A stretch of DNA of 64,000 nt, taken from NCBI GenBank assembly GCA_014773175.1, contig VXCM01002096.1, positions 102,153 through 166,152 on the forward strand, read 5' to 3'. Numbering within the stretch: the stretch's first letter is position 1; every line of letters starts with the position of its first letter. Under the pieces are notes generated by a model. That model was not told where the DNA came from and did no database searches. It saw nothing but the letters and a program-made list of their open reading frames with translations. Both the position numbers and the translations under genes were made by a program. Shown here piece by piece: positions 12,951-26,938 of this stretch. This DNA is from Lucifuga dentata (taxonomy: Eukaryota > Chordata > Actinopteri > Ophidiiformes > Bythitidae).

Positions 12951-15900
12951 GGTTATTAAAAACAATACTCATCTATAAGCCTTCTTTACAATATACAACA
13001 TACTTTAAACAAGATACTTTGTTTTAGGTTTAGACTTTGATACAGGACATTTAAAAGTTCAGGGTTTAGAGATATATTACAGACATTACATTTATAGAAA
13101 TGTCCTGCTGTCAGAACATTTAATTTGCAATAATAATGTTCACTCTTAGAAACTGTTGTTCATTCTGTAAATACAGTAATTACTCCTGCTTTCTATTTTA
13201 ACTATAATTCTACATTTATTATGTATGTGCAATTTTTGATCACTACAATTTAAAATCTATTTGTGAATTTTATATGTTTGTATTTTACTTTTTGTATGTC
13301 TTGTGGGTGTAGTTTTCATATAAGCCATTTCAGGTTTCTACCGCATCCTCACACATTCTTTTATATTTCTTTTGTATTTTTGTATTCCATGTGAAACAAA
13401 TAAAACAAAACAAAGCATAACATCATTAAGTAAATCTCTTTTTATGGGTTGTCCTGTGTATGTGCATGGGTGTGCATTTCTTTGAAAGATAAAACTCTAT
13501 AAGTAACCAATAATATTTTAATACATTTTAATATTAGAGTGCTTTTTTGAATACTCAAAGATGCTTATTTTAAGTTGTTGTAATGGTAAAACTGTAACAA
13601 TATGGGGTGAAAATACCCTTAAATATGTTTTAAAGCAGATTCAGTGAAAACAAGTAAATAGTTTATTTGATAATTTAACAGAATTAATTTTACACTGAGA
13701 AAAAAACTGTAAGGAAACATTTGTCTTTCCATTCAGGAATGACATTACCATCTGTAGTCCTAGTAAACTGTTTATATGCATGTTAAATGTTGATCAAAAA
13801 TCAATAAGTGAAATCTCCTAAACTACAGCTAAGATCCAGTGGATAGATGATTTTGCAAAGTATTTCCTTAATTAGCCAGCCCTTTATGTTTATGTCTTGT
13901 TCTCTTAGAGTAAATGCAGCATGTAATTCAGTGCAGTGGCATATTTAAAAGATATACCAATCAACACAGATAGAAGTTGTTGTGTTTTTAATCATCAGCT
14001 GCTGCCTTTATATCATCTTGGAGTCAAGTGGAGACTAGTCAAAGCTTAAAACATGCTGCCACAAGCCGATAGCAAAAAAGCTGAATTTCCATCCTATCTG
14101 TCAAAGGTCATCAACATCAGCTTCACTGGACCTTATTAGAAAATGTAGCCTTTAAGATCAAAAGGCTAAAATATTTGCTACACAGTTCATCACAACTGGC
14201 TGGATTGGTTTTGTGAGGAACAGAAAAGAATCTAATTTAGACAGAACCATGTACGGTAAAATCTGCATACGGATGAATCTTTCAACTTTTACAGAACTCT
14301 TTGAAGGGAATATTTAGGGGAAAGAAAAGCAGCAAGAACTGTACAAAGAAGAAACTCTTCAAAAGCCATCATTATAGGTAAAATAAAGAGAAGGTATAAT
14401 GTTCTTGCTCCTTCATTGGGTATGATCATCTCGTTGGCAAGTGAAGCTAGTTTGCTTCACATACATATGTGCATATCATTGCTGCTGAATACTGACGTGA
14501 AAAATTAAAGATGAAGTAGAGAAAAACAGATATGTGTTATGAACTTGAGGCTTTATTCTGTCTCCTCAGTCAGAGAGAGAAAAAAAAAAACTTTGGCTCT
14601 TTAATCTCTCCGTCTTTTATCTAAATTCTGCCTGTGAATGTTTGAGACTCTTCAGCTGTTTTCTTTATTTATCTTATTATTTTGTATGAGAGTCTCCTTT
14701 GACAAGAGATTTTTATTTTTTTTTTAATTCTTGTAAATGTGACAGCTTCAACAACTAAAAACAACTTAATACTTTTTATTTTTGAGAGAGTTCTTTGTTA
14801 TGCACATTTTAATTCTTGTAAAATCTAACACTGGATACAGAAATTGGGAATCATTCTCTACTTTCTAATTTAATTTTAATCAAAGCAGGCATTGTATTAG
14901 CAATCATACCAAACGCAGAGTACAAAGGGAAAATTAATTTAGTCTCAGACATTTTCCCAAAAGGCAAGATGAACTGGTTGGAAATATTTGAGTTTCTACA
15001 ATCACACAGTTGAAATGGTGTTTTCATTACCATCAGATGAAGAATAGGGAGATAATTTGCACTTTGTCTGATGACATCCCTGTATTACAATGGACACCTT
15101 TTCATCTCAGTTAATGAAAAACAGTGCAATCAGCTGATAATGTCTCCAATATTTTGGATATATCTTTCTGAAAAATTGTGTGTGTGTGTGTTCTTTTTTG
15201 TATAAACCTTGCAAAATTAGGTTATTTATAAACATTTTTAGTTGGCATTTTGCATTTTATTAGTTGTATATCATTGCAACTGACTTTGCCATTAAAGTGT
15301 GATTGTTTGGCCTTGAAGTTTACTTCAGTCTGTGATGCCAAACCAGGTCTGCCTCAAACAAGATTGTAAAAGTCTCATATCTGTTTTTGTGCTGGCTTTG
15401 AAAGCATTTGGTGATTAACTTATGTACAAAAAAAAAAAAACAAAAAAAAAAACCCCCCANAAACAAAAAAAAAAACAAAAACAAAACAAAAACAAAAAAC
15501 AAAAAACCCTGCAATGTATAAGACAATTAAAAATATTTCAGATAGTATTAAAAACAGAAACCAGTAAGTTTAAGAGTTCTGAGAAGAGTATTTTGCATAT
15601 TTTAAGTGAATTTTATGCTCATATTTGGATTCCATTTCAATCTTTTTACAGTCAGAAAAGAAAATAAGTCAGGGTGCATTTGACTGCACCACAAACTCAT
15701 TTGGTTGCCCCAAGGCACACTGGCAGCAGTGGACTGATATCAAACCATTAGAAGTTTATAACTGGAGCTCTTCACCCACACTCCCCCTCCTTGTCTGCCA
15801 GCAGGTCAAAATCATAGCAGTGCAGGCCATTAACCAGAAAACTGAACTAATGAAGGGAGAAATTAACAAAATGCAAACAAATAGCACATGTATTTCTGAA

Positions 15901-18314
15901 CTCCCTGCCTGGCCTCTGTTGATATGGAGTTCTCTCAATTAATTTTGTGAAGCTATTTGGGTCACATGCATCTGCCACCGTCGGGTCATCAAGCCAACGG
16001 AAACATTACAAGAAAGGTGTTTTGTCAAAGTTGTAGTTTACTGAATAATGAGGTGACCTGGATGGACTCTTGAGTTTTTCCAGACCTCACTGCCTCCATG
16101 CTATTTATAGAGATGACCACAGTCAAACATAGAACAGGTAAATTTATCACTGGGGCTGGGCACTTAAAAAACATGTACCCTATTTCAACTCTTTGTTCCT
16201 TCAGAGAATTGCTCTTAAAAATGTGACTTCTTAGCATGAGTAAGATATTACTTTTTTTGTTTTTTAAATCTGACCCCTGCCTAAAATATACAGACTAACA
16301 GGGGTAGATGGCTTACGGATTTAACAATTTCATTAGAGATGGAGCCTGTCTTCAGTCAGCAGCTTGTCAACTGCAATGACACATTTCAAAGCCTGCGATC
16401 TACAGCTATTTAAACACCCATTGACTCAGTGGCTCCTTAGGATGCCAGGACAAGCCTTTATATCCCTCCCCTGTTGCCAAAAACTATCAGTCACCACACG
16501 GAAATCTGAGACAAGCTCTATATAAGCTCCATTGAGTTGGTTTCTTTTCAAAGCACACCAGGCCTTACAGTTCTCAACTATATGTATCCACCAGTGAGGT
16601 ATTGTAGTTAATTCCTTGTTACACCTCAAAGACTACATGATGAGATATTTAAGAGTGATTTTAAGAGAGAGACAAAAAGAGTGAGCAGGATGCTCACTAA
16701 TAAGATGTTCATTAGCATTTCAAATTAGTGCCTACAATATATAAGACTAAAAGTGAAAATCTAATTCCCTGCAAGCCTTTGATATGAAGACACAAGGACA
16801 TATATTGCAGACATGAAGTCTGAAATGATGCATTTAAGCAACGGATCCAGAATGTGATATGAAATGAATCACAGATTCACAGGCTAATCAGGCTAAAGCT
16901 GTTTGAAGGAAAGATTGAATTAATTAATCAATATGTATGTGAATCCTGAATCAATGAGGAATTTCACAAGAAAAGGACCTGGACTTATAGTAGGTATAGT
17001 TTAAACAGCTGGAGTCAAATTTAGCAACGGGAGCATTAAGAACATCTCAAAATACTGGAAGTGGAGCATATTTAGGCCAGTCGGCCATGTGTACAGCACT
17101 GCATATGCAGAAATGTACCCAGGGGTTACACAGTAAATTATGCACTCATGCTTACATCAATGACTAATATGTGCATTAGGGTATTCATCAGTGTACGTTC
17201 TTTAGTTACTAAAGACCCTGAAAATAATATCTCCATAATTCCTCTAGATTAATGGAAATGTTAAGCAGATCAATCCTGTAACAACCAGATTTATATGATT
17301 TAGTATTTGAAGTAATTTGTACAACTACAGGAAAGTAGCAACATTTTTTTTGATTGAGTAAACCAGAGACTGAGGGCATATCATATGTAATGAATTGTCC
17401 TGAAATTGTTAATTAGCCGTTAGCTACTTAAATCACACTAAGAATGGTGTGTAAGTACTTTCTGACATAGTAATGAGTGTAGCTAATCCCAAACTGAACT
17501 AAAGAGCATTGGAGTAGATCAGAGGCTAATTAAAGCAAAGTCAAAATGTCTGAAACAAGCTATGGCAGCCTTTATTTCTGTCTTTATTTCATATAATCTA
17601 GTTTCAAGGCCAGTAACATATACGCACCTGCAGGATGTCAGGGATACAGCTATTTCAGTGTTTACTTTAATTATTCCATGATATTAAAAATGACACCACA
17701 GACATACAAAGAGTAATCATACTGTAAACTCAACTCTCTCTGAACTTACTGTATGACCAGAGGCAGAAAAAAAGCTATGAATAGATGTCTCATTAAAAAT
17801 GGTTGGTGGCATGCTGGCACACTTCAGCGGCAGGGAGTCATCTTTGTTTTAGGAGCTGCTTTGGAGTACGGAGGCATGATATACTTTTCTCTTGTCCTTC
17901 TAGTGCTTTTCCATCATCTTCAAACATTAATGAATAACAAAGAAGACAATCCAACCAATTACTATCCCAAACAGCAGATTAACCACTACTGGCTCTAGGG
18001 GTATGAAGGGGTTAGAACATACAGTAAGTTTGAATAAGACAAGTCATGTCTGCCATTTCATGGATCCTCAATCTTAAGATTTGAAAGGTGATATATTAAA
18101 TGCTGTGGTTTATCAACTCTATGCTGTTGAAGAATCAAGGACAATGTTAATCTGGTCATTTATTATGTTGAAAATGTTGCTGTTACTAAAGTCACTGATA
18201 ATGTAATGTCCTTGAATACACCATCAAGGAGAGTGTGTTTACAACAGGATGAAGGCCTGGACACCTGAATGAAATTTTAGAACCTCAAAAAAAAAAAAAA
18301 AAAAAAAAAAAAAN

Positions 18315-18620
18315 AAAAAAAAAAAAACATGTTGCTCCATCTCCAATAAACAGAGGTAGGGTAAACGGGTCAGGTCAGGAACATGCGCTGGGATGTGCGT
18401 TGCTGCATCCACCATGCAATGGAAATGCCCCCAGGTCCTGGTTGGCAACCATCCTGGCAGACACGCGGTCCATCCCTATCTCGCAGAGGTACCCATTCAT
18501 TTGCCGCCACTCTCTAAACATATGTCTGGTTAATATGGTTGGGGGGATATGATGAATTGCTGCAATGGTGGGGAATATTTGTAGAGGTGAATTAGTGACC
18601 AGCCTGAAAATCACCTTGGA
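18315..18620. repeat. GC-rich unidentified segment, possibly a retroelement fragment
   Basis: This follows a poly(A) tract broken by an N at 18314. The minus strand has a 79-codon open frame over 18375-18614 that is richer in GC than the surroundings, and a poly(T)/poly(A) edge marks one side, as expected for a retroposed copy. I do not recognise the protein (it includes WRQMNGYLCEIGMDRV). It could be a LINE fragment or a processed pseudogene piece. Confidence 0.35.
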
Positions 18621-18814
18621 ATTTTAAAAAACATGGATGATGTGGCAGGAAAATAAAGGTTTGAGAAACACACCTGTGGCAGGCAAGCTGCTGGTGCGAA
18701 TCTGGGTAGGGAAAACCAATGAGAAACAAAACTGTGACAAGGAGGTTTCTATTGTAAATTCCCTTGACAGAGCAGGAAAAATTGGTTGGTTACAGGACGT
18801 AATGAATAATGGTC

Positions 18815-18961
18815 CCCTTTCTTCAACCAGTGCTGTCAAGGTGTCCTTGTGCAAGGCGCTTAACCACCAACCTGTTCCACTGGAACTGTTTAGTGTATAC
18901 AACTGAAATTGCACTGAGCTCCCGAGGGAGCATGTAATGATAAATAAAGGTTAAAAAGAAA
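18815..18961 (+). repeat. SINE-like 3' tail
   Basis: The string GTGTCCTTGTGCAAGGCGCT followed by TAACCACCAACCTG and a terminal AATAAAGGTTAAAAAG matches the layout of a familiar fish SINE/LINE tail (consensus style: TGAGCAAGGCACTTAACCCC, ending in AATAAAGGTTAA). Family assignment is from memory and approximate. Confidence 0.5.
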
Positions 18962-19764
18962 AATTGTTGGTGTTCAAAAGGCCATAAAGTGGGATGAGAG
19001 CTGGAAATATTTCAGATGCAACGATGCAGTTATTACATAAACAGTGCAACTGACCTGCTGGAAAATACATTGAGTATCCTTCTATGGATTATATAACCCC
19101 ACTTAGCCAATGTTTAATTACCACAAAACAAAGCTATACTGTCATCTATTGACATCACTGGAGGAAAAAAACACTGACAAAACAAACAAACAAAAAAAAA
19201 AAACACTGATTTTATTAACTGAACCAAATGAAAATGAAAATGTGCAAGTGTTTACAGTTGTGGGACATGTGTGAGATTACATACATAATAAATCAGCTTG
19301 TTTGCATTTGATGTAGTGCCACTTTAACGGATGAAAGCCCCACTCCCCTTCCCAACACACACACACACCTATTACTACAGCCTCTCACTCTATCCCTGTC
19401 TCTTTCCCCACTTCTAATTTCCATTCCAAGACATGTGTGATTTCTTTCTTCTCCAAGTGCTGCACTGATTGGACATCTGCCTGTGACTGCTGCTGCTCCT
19501 GCAGCCACTTTATGATTTAATCAGACTGACACGCACTTTGACTTTGTCACTGTTCCTCTGTATGATTATTCCCTGCTGCTTTTTTTTCTGAACCGACCTC
19601 CTTGTCTCCTCCTTGTCTCCTCCTTCCTTCCCTTCCTTCTCCCTCTATGTCTTCACCACTCCTCCCCTTCCCCAAATTCCACCTGTGTTTGTTGCAATGG
19701 ATTGCTGGCAGGACTCTTCTTGGTGGCTTTTTAAAATAATGTGCTCATATGTAAATGCAATCTT

Positions 19765-19899
19765 AGTGCAAATGTATACTAATGCACTCACAGAAACACC
19801 TGCCAAATTTTATGCCTGTGCACTATGCGACNAGTGCAAATGTATACTAATGCACTCACAGAAACACCTGCCAAATTTTATGCCTGTGCACTATGCGAC
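19765..19899. repeat. 67 bp direct duplication across a single N (assembly overlap)
   Basis: 19765-19831 and 19833-19899 are identical 67 bp copies separated only by N at 19832. Most likely an unmerged contig overlap rather than real sequence. Confidence 0.85.
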
Positions 19900-21407
19900 A
19901 GATACACTCGCACACACAGACACAAAGACACACATGCATACACATTATGTTCTAACCCTGAAGGGAATCACGCAGATGTCTGGCACCTGGTGATCCATTC
20001 TAAATTCTGCTAGTTTTCATGCTCTAGCTCTAATTTACAACCCAGGGAAACAGGTTTCAATTCAGCTTTGTTTGAGAATCTGACATCAATCTTGAGTTAA
20101 TTGTTTACTGTTTCCTCAAGGAATCTTGTGTCATTTTTAGTGCTTATACGTAAGTGTTTTGGCCATTAGTCTTTGTTATGTGATACCAGATGACTTGCAT
20201 GTCTGCAACACCACCAAAGACTCTTCCTTTTCCAGTTTCCTAAAATAATGTGTCTTTCGACAATGTACTGTACCTGTTTACAACAGTTATATTACTTTAA
20301 TGACATTAACTGCAATTTTCGTTTCATTTTTTTAAAATGGTATTTTCTTAAGCGATTAGCTTTAGTGTAGAACAACTTTATATTGGCTAGTTTTGGAGGA
20401 AAATGGCCTCTTCTATGTTAATAGAAAGTGAGGTGCATGACTGTACACCATACCTGCTGTATTAGATTATATTCAATGATGAACAACAGGAAACATAGAT
20501 GTAATGCAAGTGATGAGTTAGATTCAAGTCCCCAAAATGAAAAAAAGTTGATATGTGATAAGCTGGTCTGTCCTAGATGGTCAGACAGGTTTGTTGGTAG
20601 TGTCCATATACCTGTGCATACTTCTCATATCTCTACATGCACATGCACTTCCTATAAGTAGGCCATGTTCCTCACATGCAAGAATGCAAGAATAAAGTGC
20701 AAGAATCTGAATTTTAAATGTGGCATTGTGATTGATGAACAGTATTCATGAATGCAAGGCTTCCTTCTTAAATTACCATGTAATTGCCGTGAATATATGC
20801 AGATTGATCTGTCTGTGAATCACAGATCTTCCAAGGAAATATTAATAGTAACTGTCATCAAGAAGTGCTTTCAAGCCCATTTTCCGTGCACAATTCAGGC
20901 TGAAGATTGTCAGCTATTACAGGAAAAGGTACCTTTTGGCCCAGGAGGAACGTTTAAATAGTGGCGACACTTAAAAGACAGGAGTGATAATGAAAGTGTG
21001 TCCTGATTCCCCTGTGAAATATTTTGGAATAATTGCTTTGACGAGTTAATGCTTTTATTACACAGGCATGTGTACAACATAATCATTGCCCACTCACGGT
21101 CACGGTCATAAATGATTCAGAGGACATAATGTCCAGAAAGCAATAGATTATACTGTACATTTGCTTTCAGCTGGAGTTTAAAGGGCAACATTATATCATC
21201 ACTTGTGTGATAATACAGCATTACTAATGATTGTAAATATGTGCTTTGCATTTACAGGATTTTTATATTACATTTGGGTTTTTTCATTTTTATATTTTAA
21301 AAAGTAACAAAAGGTTGTATTCAGTGAAGCTTGAAGTAAACACAATTGTTAAAAAAAAAACAACCTTTTATTCCTAATTCTCTTCAGTAGCAAGCAAGCA
21401 ATAACCA

Positions 21408-21410
<3 letters not shown>

Positions 21411-21435
<25 letters not shown>
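21411..21435. repeat. poly(A) run
   Basis: About 25 adenines immediately before the modular repeat at 21.44 kb. Confidence 0.9.
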
Positions 21436-21438
<3 letters not shown>

Positions 21439-21439
21439 C

Positions 21440-21776
21440 ATCATGGCCATATATTATGAATTTGTTTCCCTGCTTTATAAATATGTGCAGATGTTTTATT
21501 ATTTGTTCCCTCGGTTTAGTGAAATCATGGCCATGTTTTACCAATTCGTTTCCTTGTTTAAGTTAAATCACGGCCACATTCATTCGTTGCAAGTGAAACA
21601 AAGTGTTCAGCTCCAACGTGTCAAGCCAGGTGCCAGTTCATTCGTTCCCACGTTTTACCAATTCGTTCTCGCATTCACATCATCTTGGCTTGACTGCAGA
21701 TTTCACACGAGGGAGCAAGAGGAATAAAAAAAAAATGAACGAATTGGTAAAACGTGGCTACGATTTAACTAAAACA
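21440..21776. repeat. modular repeat with palindromic end, unclassified
   Basis: The 16-mer GTTTTACCAATTCGTT occurs at 21535-21550 and 21652-21667, and inverted at 21738-21753. A second module, ATCATGGCCAT or ATCACGGCCAC, recurs at about 21441, 21524 and 21567, each time upstream of a TTCGTT-like box. The right end (about 21738-21776), read on the minus strand, runs CTTGTTTTAGTTAAATCGTA then GCCAC, matching the direct module at 21553-21576. The structure suggests tandem subrepeats plus an inverted end, like a MITE or satellite seed. No coding sequence is present. Confidence 0.6.
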
Positions 21777-23555
21777 AGTTCAGAGTTTAGGTTACTGGTC
21801 TGTAATCAGAGACATGTCATTGTTGCAGTTTGTCTTTCCCTGTGTTTGGGACTAGAGAATTCATCGACTTTGAGAAGGACAAAATGAAGTGGATTTGTTA
21901 TAGATGTTGTCCTTTACATTTCACCACCAGCAGATGAGTAACACAATAAATTTGCCAAAGTATCTTCACTTCACAAAATATCACACTCCATAAGAAATAT
22001 GACTCTAAAAGTAACATTAAAGAAAAACTATTACTGTACCCTGTCACTGCATAACGAGTTTCCTCAAACAGTGATTATAATGAAGTCTCTCAAATGTCAC
22101 ATTCACCAATCTCTGAGAAATAAAAACTGCAGAAAGTGAGGCTGAAGATAAGATCACTACACAATAAAACTGTCTCAAGGATAAAAACAAGCCATTTTAG
22201 CAGGTAAAGAGCGAGCTTAAAGAGCTGCTTATAATTGTGATCAGATCCCTTACAGCACAGAATGGCAGTAAAAGAACCAGATGATTTTAATATCTCGTAC
22301 ATAAAAACACACCTACACAAACCTGAAAGCACACAGAAACAAAGACTTTGTACATCAAAGTCTCAGGTCTCTGTGTTTTCATCATGTGGAGAGCAGCTGT
22401 TGTCCTATAACACAATACTGCTCTTTGTTCAACCAAAGCATAGCATTGAGACAGGACAGAAATGAGAAGAATAAGACAACATCCTTCAAAAATTGCCCAT
22501 TTGACACATCAGATGTGAGACCAGGGCAGACAGAAAAACTCAACAATGTCTGGCTAAAGATTCTACCAGAATTCTGACTCCCGTGTCTCTCCCCCCCNAA
22601 CAAAAAAACAAAAAAAAAACACAACAAAATATACACAGGCTAAATTGATTAAATATTAAAATCTGTGATTTGTTGTGACAGGAATGTATTGTAGCATACA
22701 CAAGGACTTGAAGTAATATCTTCCTATAGGGAGCCAGATGCTGTTCTAATACTCACGTAATATATATAATATAAAACGAGTGTTCCTTGAGATAATGAGA
22801 TGGTAAAGTTACTGCTATGACAAAGCCTGGATGATAATCACCTCCAGGCCCTTTATTGTTAATTTATTATAAAATTATTGGGCTGTTTTTTGTGCCAAGT
22901 TCTCAGATGTTGTGTCATAGGAAGTTGAATGTGAATTTAAAGAACTGTGTCATACCATGACAAAAAAGTTTGAGTTTTTCTCAAATGACTGACCATCTTA
23001 TCAGGAATTCTCTGCTACTACTTACTCAAACACTCTTACCTTACATTCTGCTTCACACTACACTTCTCAAGTGCATCATTGAGTTGCTGTGGATATTTTG
23101 CTGGCAGCTGTCGGCTGTGGAAGGGGTTTCCCCTATTTGTGATCCTTATAAAGTGTTGTTTCAGAGTTCCACAATGCTCATTTGACACTCGGGTGTTGTT
23201 GCTTTCTCACCTGGAGACCCGTCAGACTGTTGCTGTCAATGTAAGTTCGAGAGACTTGATTGATTAGCAACTGGAAATTTCCTTACAGCTGGCACACAGC
23301 TTTATAATACTGTTCAACAAAACCTAAAAAAGTTCATGTGCCATTTCTGATACAGACAGAAATAATACAAATTTGCAATCTGTTTGTGTTGCTGCTAATA
23401 TCAGGACTTTGGGCTAAGACACACAAAAAATATGACTAGTGCTTTAAAAAGTGACAACACCTGAATGTAAACTTAATGTACATCTTACGTTGATATTGTA
23501 CATAAATATCGATTCATAAAACCTAAACACACACACATACAAACACACACACAAT

Positions 23556-24400
23556 GGGGGAATTCATTAAAAAACACAGTAACTACATGGTGTCATACTA
23601 AAGAGCTATGATAATTTAAGCTCGCTCAGAGAGCTTGCCTTACATTAATCAGCGCATTGTTGTCCCATAACTGACACATTGTTGTAAGGTGTGTCACAAG
23701 TCAAAGCCATTGAAGATCAGAGTGTTACTGATCTACTTCATATTTAAGAGCCACCCTTTATACTGCTTCCCCTGGTGTCAAAGCAAAGCAAGATGTTAAA
23801 TCAGCAAAGGTAACCTAAATTCTCTGCTTTAAAGCTTCACATTTTTAGAGACTGACAGTAATTTAAGAGAGATATGAGATCCCCGCACTGGGACTACGGT
23901 GCATGGGAGGTGTGTCTGGTGTGTGGTGTATGTGTANAGTAATTTAAGAGAGATATGAGATCCCCGCACTGGGACTATGGTGCATGGGAGGTGTGTCTGG
24001 TGTGTGGTGTATGTGTATGTTAGATGAGAGAAGAGAGGCATAGTGCAGCGAATGAGGCTTATAGAACACGTGCAGCCATGAGAATGTGCGAGACTGGATC
24101 AAAACTCTCAATATAAATATACACTGACTGATCAACTGAGTGGGCTTAAATATCAAATTTATTGATTTAATAGATATCAAATGTATTGATAAATTTTATT
24201 GATCACCAACACATGTGAGGTATACAGTTTAAAATGTCACCCAGATTTTGTATAGCTGAAATTTACCACCAGACTAAAACAGGTCTTAATTTTTGCACAA
24301 CAATGTGTTTTATGAATTGCTTCCCCAGCATGCAAATAAGGAAAAGATGCCAGTAACAGGCATCTATGAATGAGGGAACATGGTTAGTTGCATGATATTT
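23556..24400 (+). repeat. long unclassified dispersed repeat, copy A
   Basis: Over about 760 bp (excluding an artificial 81 bp insertion at 23937-24017) this copy aligns by eye, with many small differences, to the reverse complement of 48511-49190. Shared blocks include CATATTTAAGAGCCA-like sequence near 23739, TAACCTAAATT near 23812, and GAAATTTACCACCAGACT at 24258-24275 followed by AAACAGGTCTTAATTTTTG. No transposase, reverse transcriptase, poly(A) tail or obvious terminal repeat is visible. It could be an old non-autonomous element or an intra-intronic inverted duplication. Confidence 0.7.
23857..24017. repeat. 80 bp direct duplication across a single N (assembly overlap)
   Basis: 23857-23936 and 23938-24017 are copies separated by N at 23937 and differ at one base (ACGGTGC versus ATGGTGC). 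Probably an unmerged overlap of two haplotypes or error-bearing contigs. The inverted partner at 48.8 kb has only one copy of this segment, which supports an artefact. Confidence 0.85.
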
Positions 24401-26803
24401 TCTCTTATTGACACGTTAAATTGCATCGTCTTTTGTGAATTCTCCCACTGCATTTTAAAAGAGCAGCAGCACTCTAGAATACATGCATACACAAATGCAG
24501 TCTCTCCTTCCCCCTAATCTCTTTCTCTCAAACACACGCCTCACACACGCACAAAGCAAAGACTTTCCAGAATAACGCTTTCCAAATATTGTCCCAGTGC
24601 TCTATCAGCTGGCCAGAAGGCCTATCATGATGAACGGTGTTTGCCTAGTTGGAGGCTATCATCAGCTACCTGGGGAAGTGTTCAGAGCTTCCTCGCTGCA
24701 ATGCTGCATCCTGGAGTCCCACCTGCTCTTTGGGAAGAACATCCTTAGGCGGAAACCATGGCTTCCTCTTCCACTCAAGCAGAAATCTATTCATCAGTTG
24801 CTGTAATGAGCTCACTGAACTGTCTACTGTCTACCTACTGTATAAGCAGATAAGACAAGCATTGGAGGGACAGTAAGTCCCTACACAGCAGAGCAATCAG
24901 GGAAATTTTGCCAATGGCTGGAATATTAGCACACTTTTTGGCCGAGGAAAAATTGGCCATGGCTAACCTTGTTTACAGTCAGCAGCCACATTGACATCAA
25001 TGCTTCCCTGCTTACTCATGAGAGTTTCTGTTATGAAGAACACTGCAAGGGGGAAACATAGATGAGATGCTTGCAATGGCAATTTTGTGTTAAGATATGC
25101 AGCATATTTGGGAATTGTCCAGTATATGGGACAGGAACTATATACCTTCAATACTAACTAATTGCTGCTTACTAGCTAGTTGTATTAATTCATCATAATG
25201 TAGTATAAAAAATAATGTAATACATTTTCTATTAATTTTTTGTACCTGGATTTGACAACTCTGGAGCCACTCAATATCTGTAAGAATTTAGCAACTCATC
25301 AAGTTGCTTACATCATGTACAGAAAGTAAGGTGTACTTGACTTTAGAGTTTGCATCATTCCTAACAAGATTTTTTTCTTATACTGGTATTGTGCTCAAAT
25401 ACAGTCACATACACATACAGGAATGCTCACGTTCACAGAAAGACACACACTCAGATCTGCTCCTTCTATTCAACAACTAATTGAGCCTGAGAGCTGGAGC
25501 CAAGACTGCCTCCGTTTCTTTTTAACCTTGGTAAGATGGTACTTGGCAGACATCTTTATATGTTTCCACACTGGGAAAACTGTATAAACCCTTAACACCC
25601 TAACAACACAATGAAAAAGACTGGTGTAATCACAGATCAAAGGAATGTCAGGAGAAATATTTCATGATTATATAAAGAGGCACTGCCTCACAGGACTCCT
25701 CTACAACTCAAAGGTTTGCAGTAGAGACCTGGATAAAGACAAACTGTCACAGCAAAAATTCATCTTGTTAGATCTTTACTTTTACTTGCAACATTGCCAA
25801 TGGGACTCACACACCTCCTCTGGTTGTCATATATAAAGTCTTTAATTGCTAGCTGCACCTAGCCAGTTCTCTTTCTGGCAGACTGATGACACAACTGCTC
25901 AGACTTTATATTGAGTCAAAGTTGAAAGACCTAAGTAGGAGGTTTTTATCTGTAAATCGAGTCAACATAAATGTGTTATGCAACAGCTATTTTTCAACTA
26001 GTCACGACAGCAGATCTGCACTGTATGTATCATAACTTGCATATAGCATAGACAGTATTAGAGCCTATAGCAAATGTAAATGTCATCTCATTCTCATAAC
26101 AAGTAATGTGAAATCATTATCATTATATCCATACTGACAAATGTAATGGTACACGCACAGGCACGTGGGCATGCATACGCACACACACATACACACACAC
26201 AGACAGTATTTCAGCAGATCATATGGTATTTTCTGATTTCAGCATGTACTGTGCTGCTGTAGCAAATAGTCTGATACAGTCATCATATCAGTATTATGTG
26301 CTTTTGATTTGTGCATTTTAAATCATGGTAGGAAAAACAATCCAATGAAACTTATGAATTTTATTTGTAATGCTTACAGCGATCTGTGCACAATGTTTGC
26401 AGACAGAAAGAGAAACACACAAGAAGCACTTAGATATTTTAGACTGAACGGAAAGATGGTCAGACTTACAGAAGGCCATACAGAGAAGCAAAGAGTAACT
26501 TCAAGTAAAGACAAATTGCCAGGCTCAAAAGGAACAAACACTGAAGAAAGAGCCACATAAAGTCACAAAGACGATGATAATCTTATAGAAACTTCACATT
26601 TGAAATCGGGATGTTGGCCTGCAAAGAGCGTCCCTTCATGCTGGGAGACCTTAAGGTCACTCTTCTCTTACAGCCGTCTTGTGTCAAGTGGAACTGTGTG
26701 TGTGTGGAGGGCCTTTGTGGAGCAGATCATATATCTCTGCATAAGGACACCTCCATCCTCTAGGCTATTCTGACTGGAGCAGAATAGAGTAACGGAGTAA
26801 CTA

Positions 26804-26938
26804 AATGGAGTAACTAAAACTATTCTGACCTGGAGTAGCAACAAAAACTGTGAGGTCTCATATATATATANAATGGAGTAACTAAAACTATTCTGACCTG
26901 GAGTAGCAACAAAAACTGTGAGGTCTCATATATATATA
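26804..26938. repeat. 67 bp direct duplication across a single N (assembly overlap)
   Basis: 26804-26870 and 26872-26938 are identical and flank N at 26871, ending in a short (TA)n tract where assembly commonly breaks. Confidence 0.85.

Noticed and set aside
19765..19899. Apparent real tandem duplication encoding a repeated peptide
   Set aside because: Exact 67 bp copies around one N, a pattern repeated at several other Ns, indicate an assembly overlap.
24597..24876. GC-richer segment with two overlapping plus-strand frames
   Set aside because: No recognisable domain and no clear exon borders. Kept only as unremarkable intron sequence.
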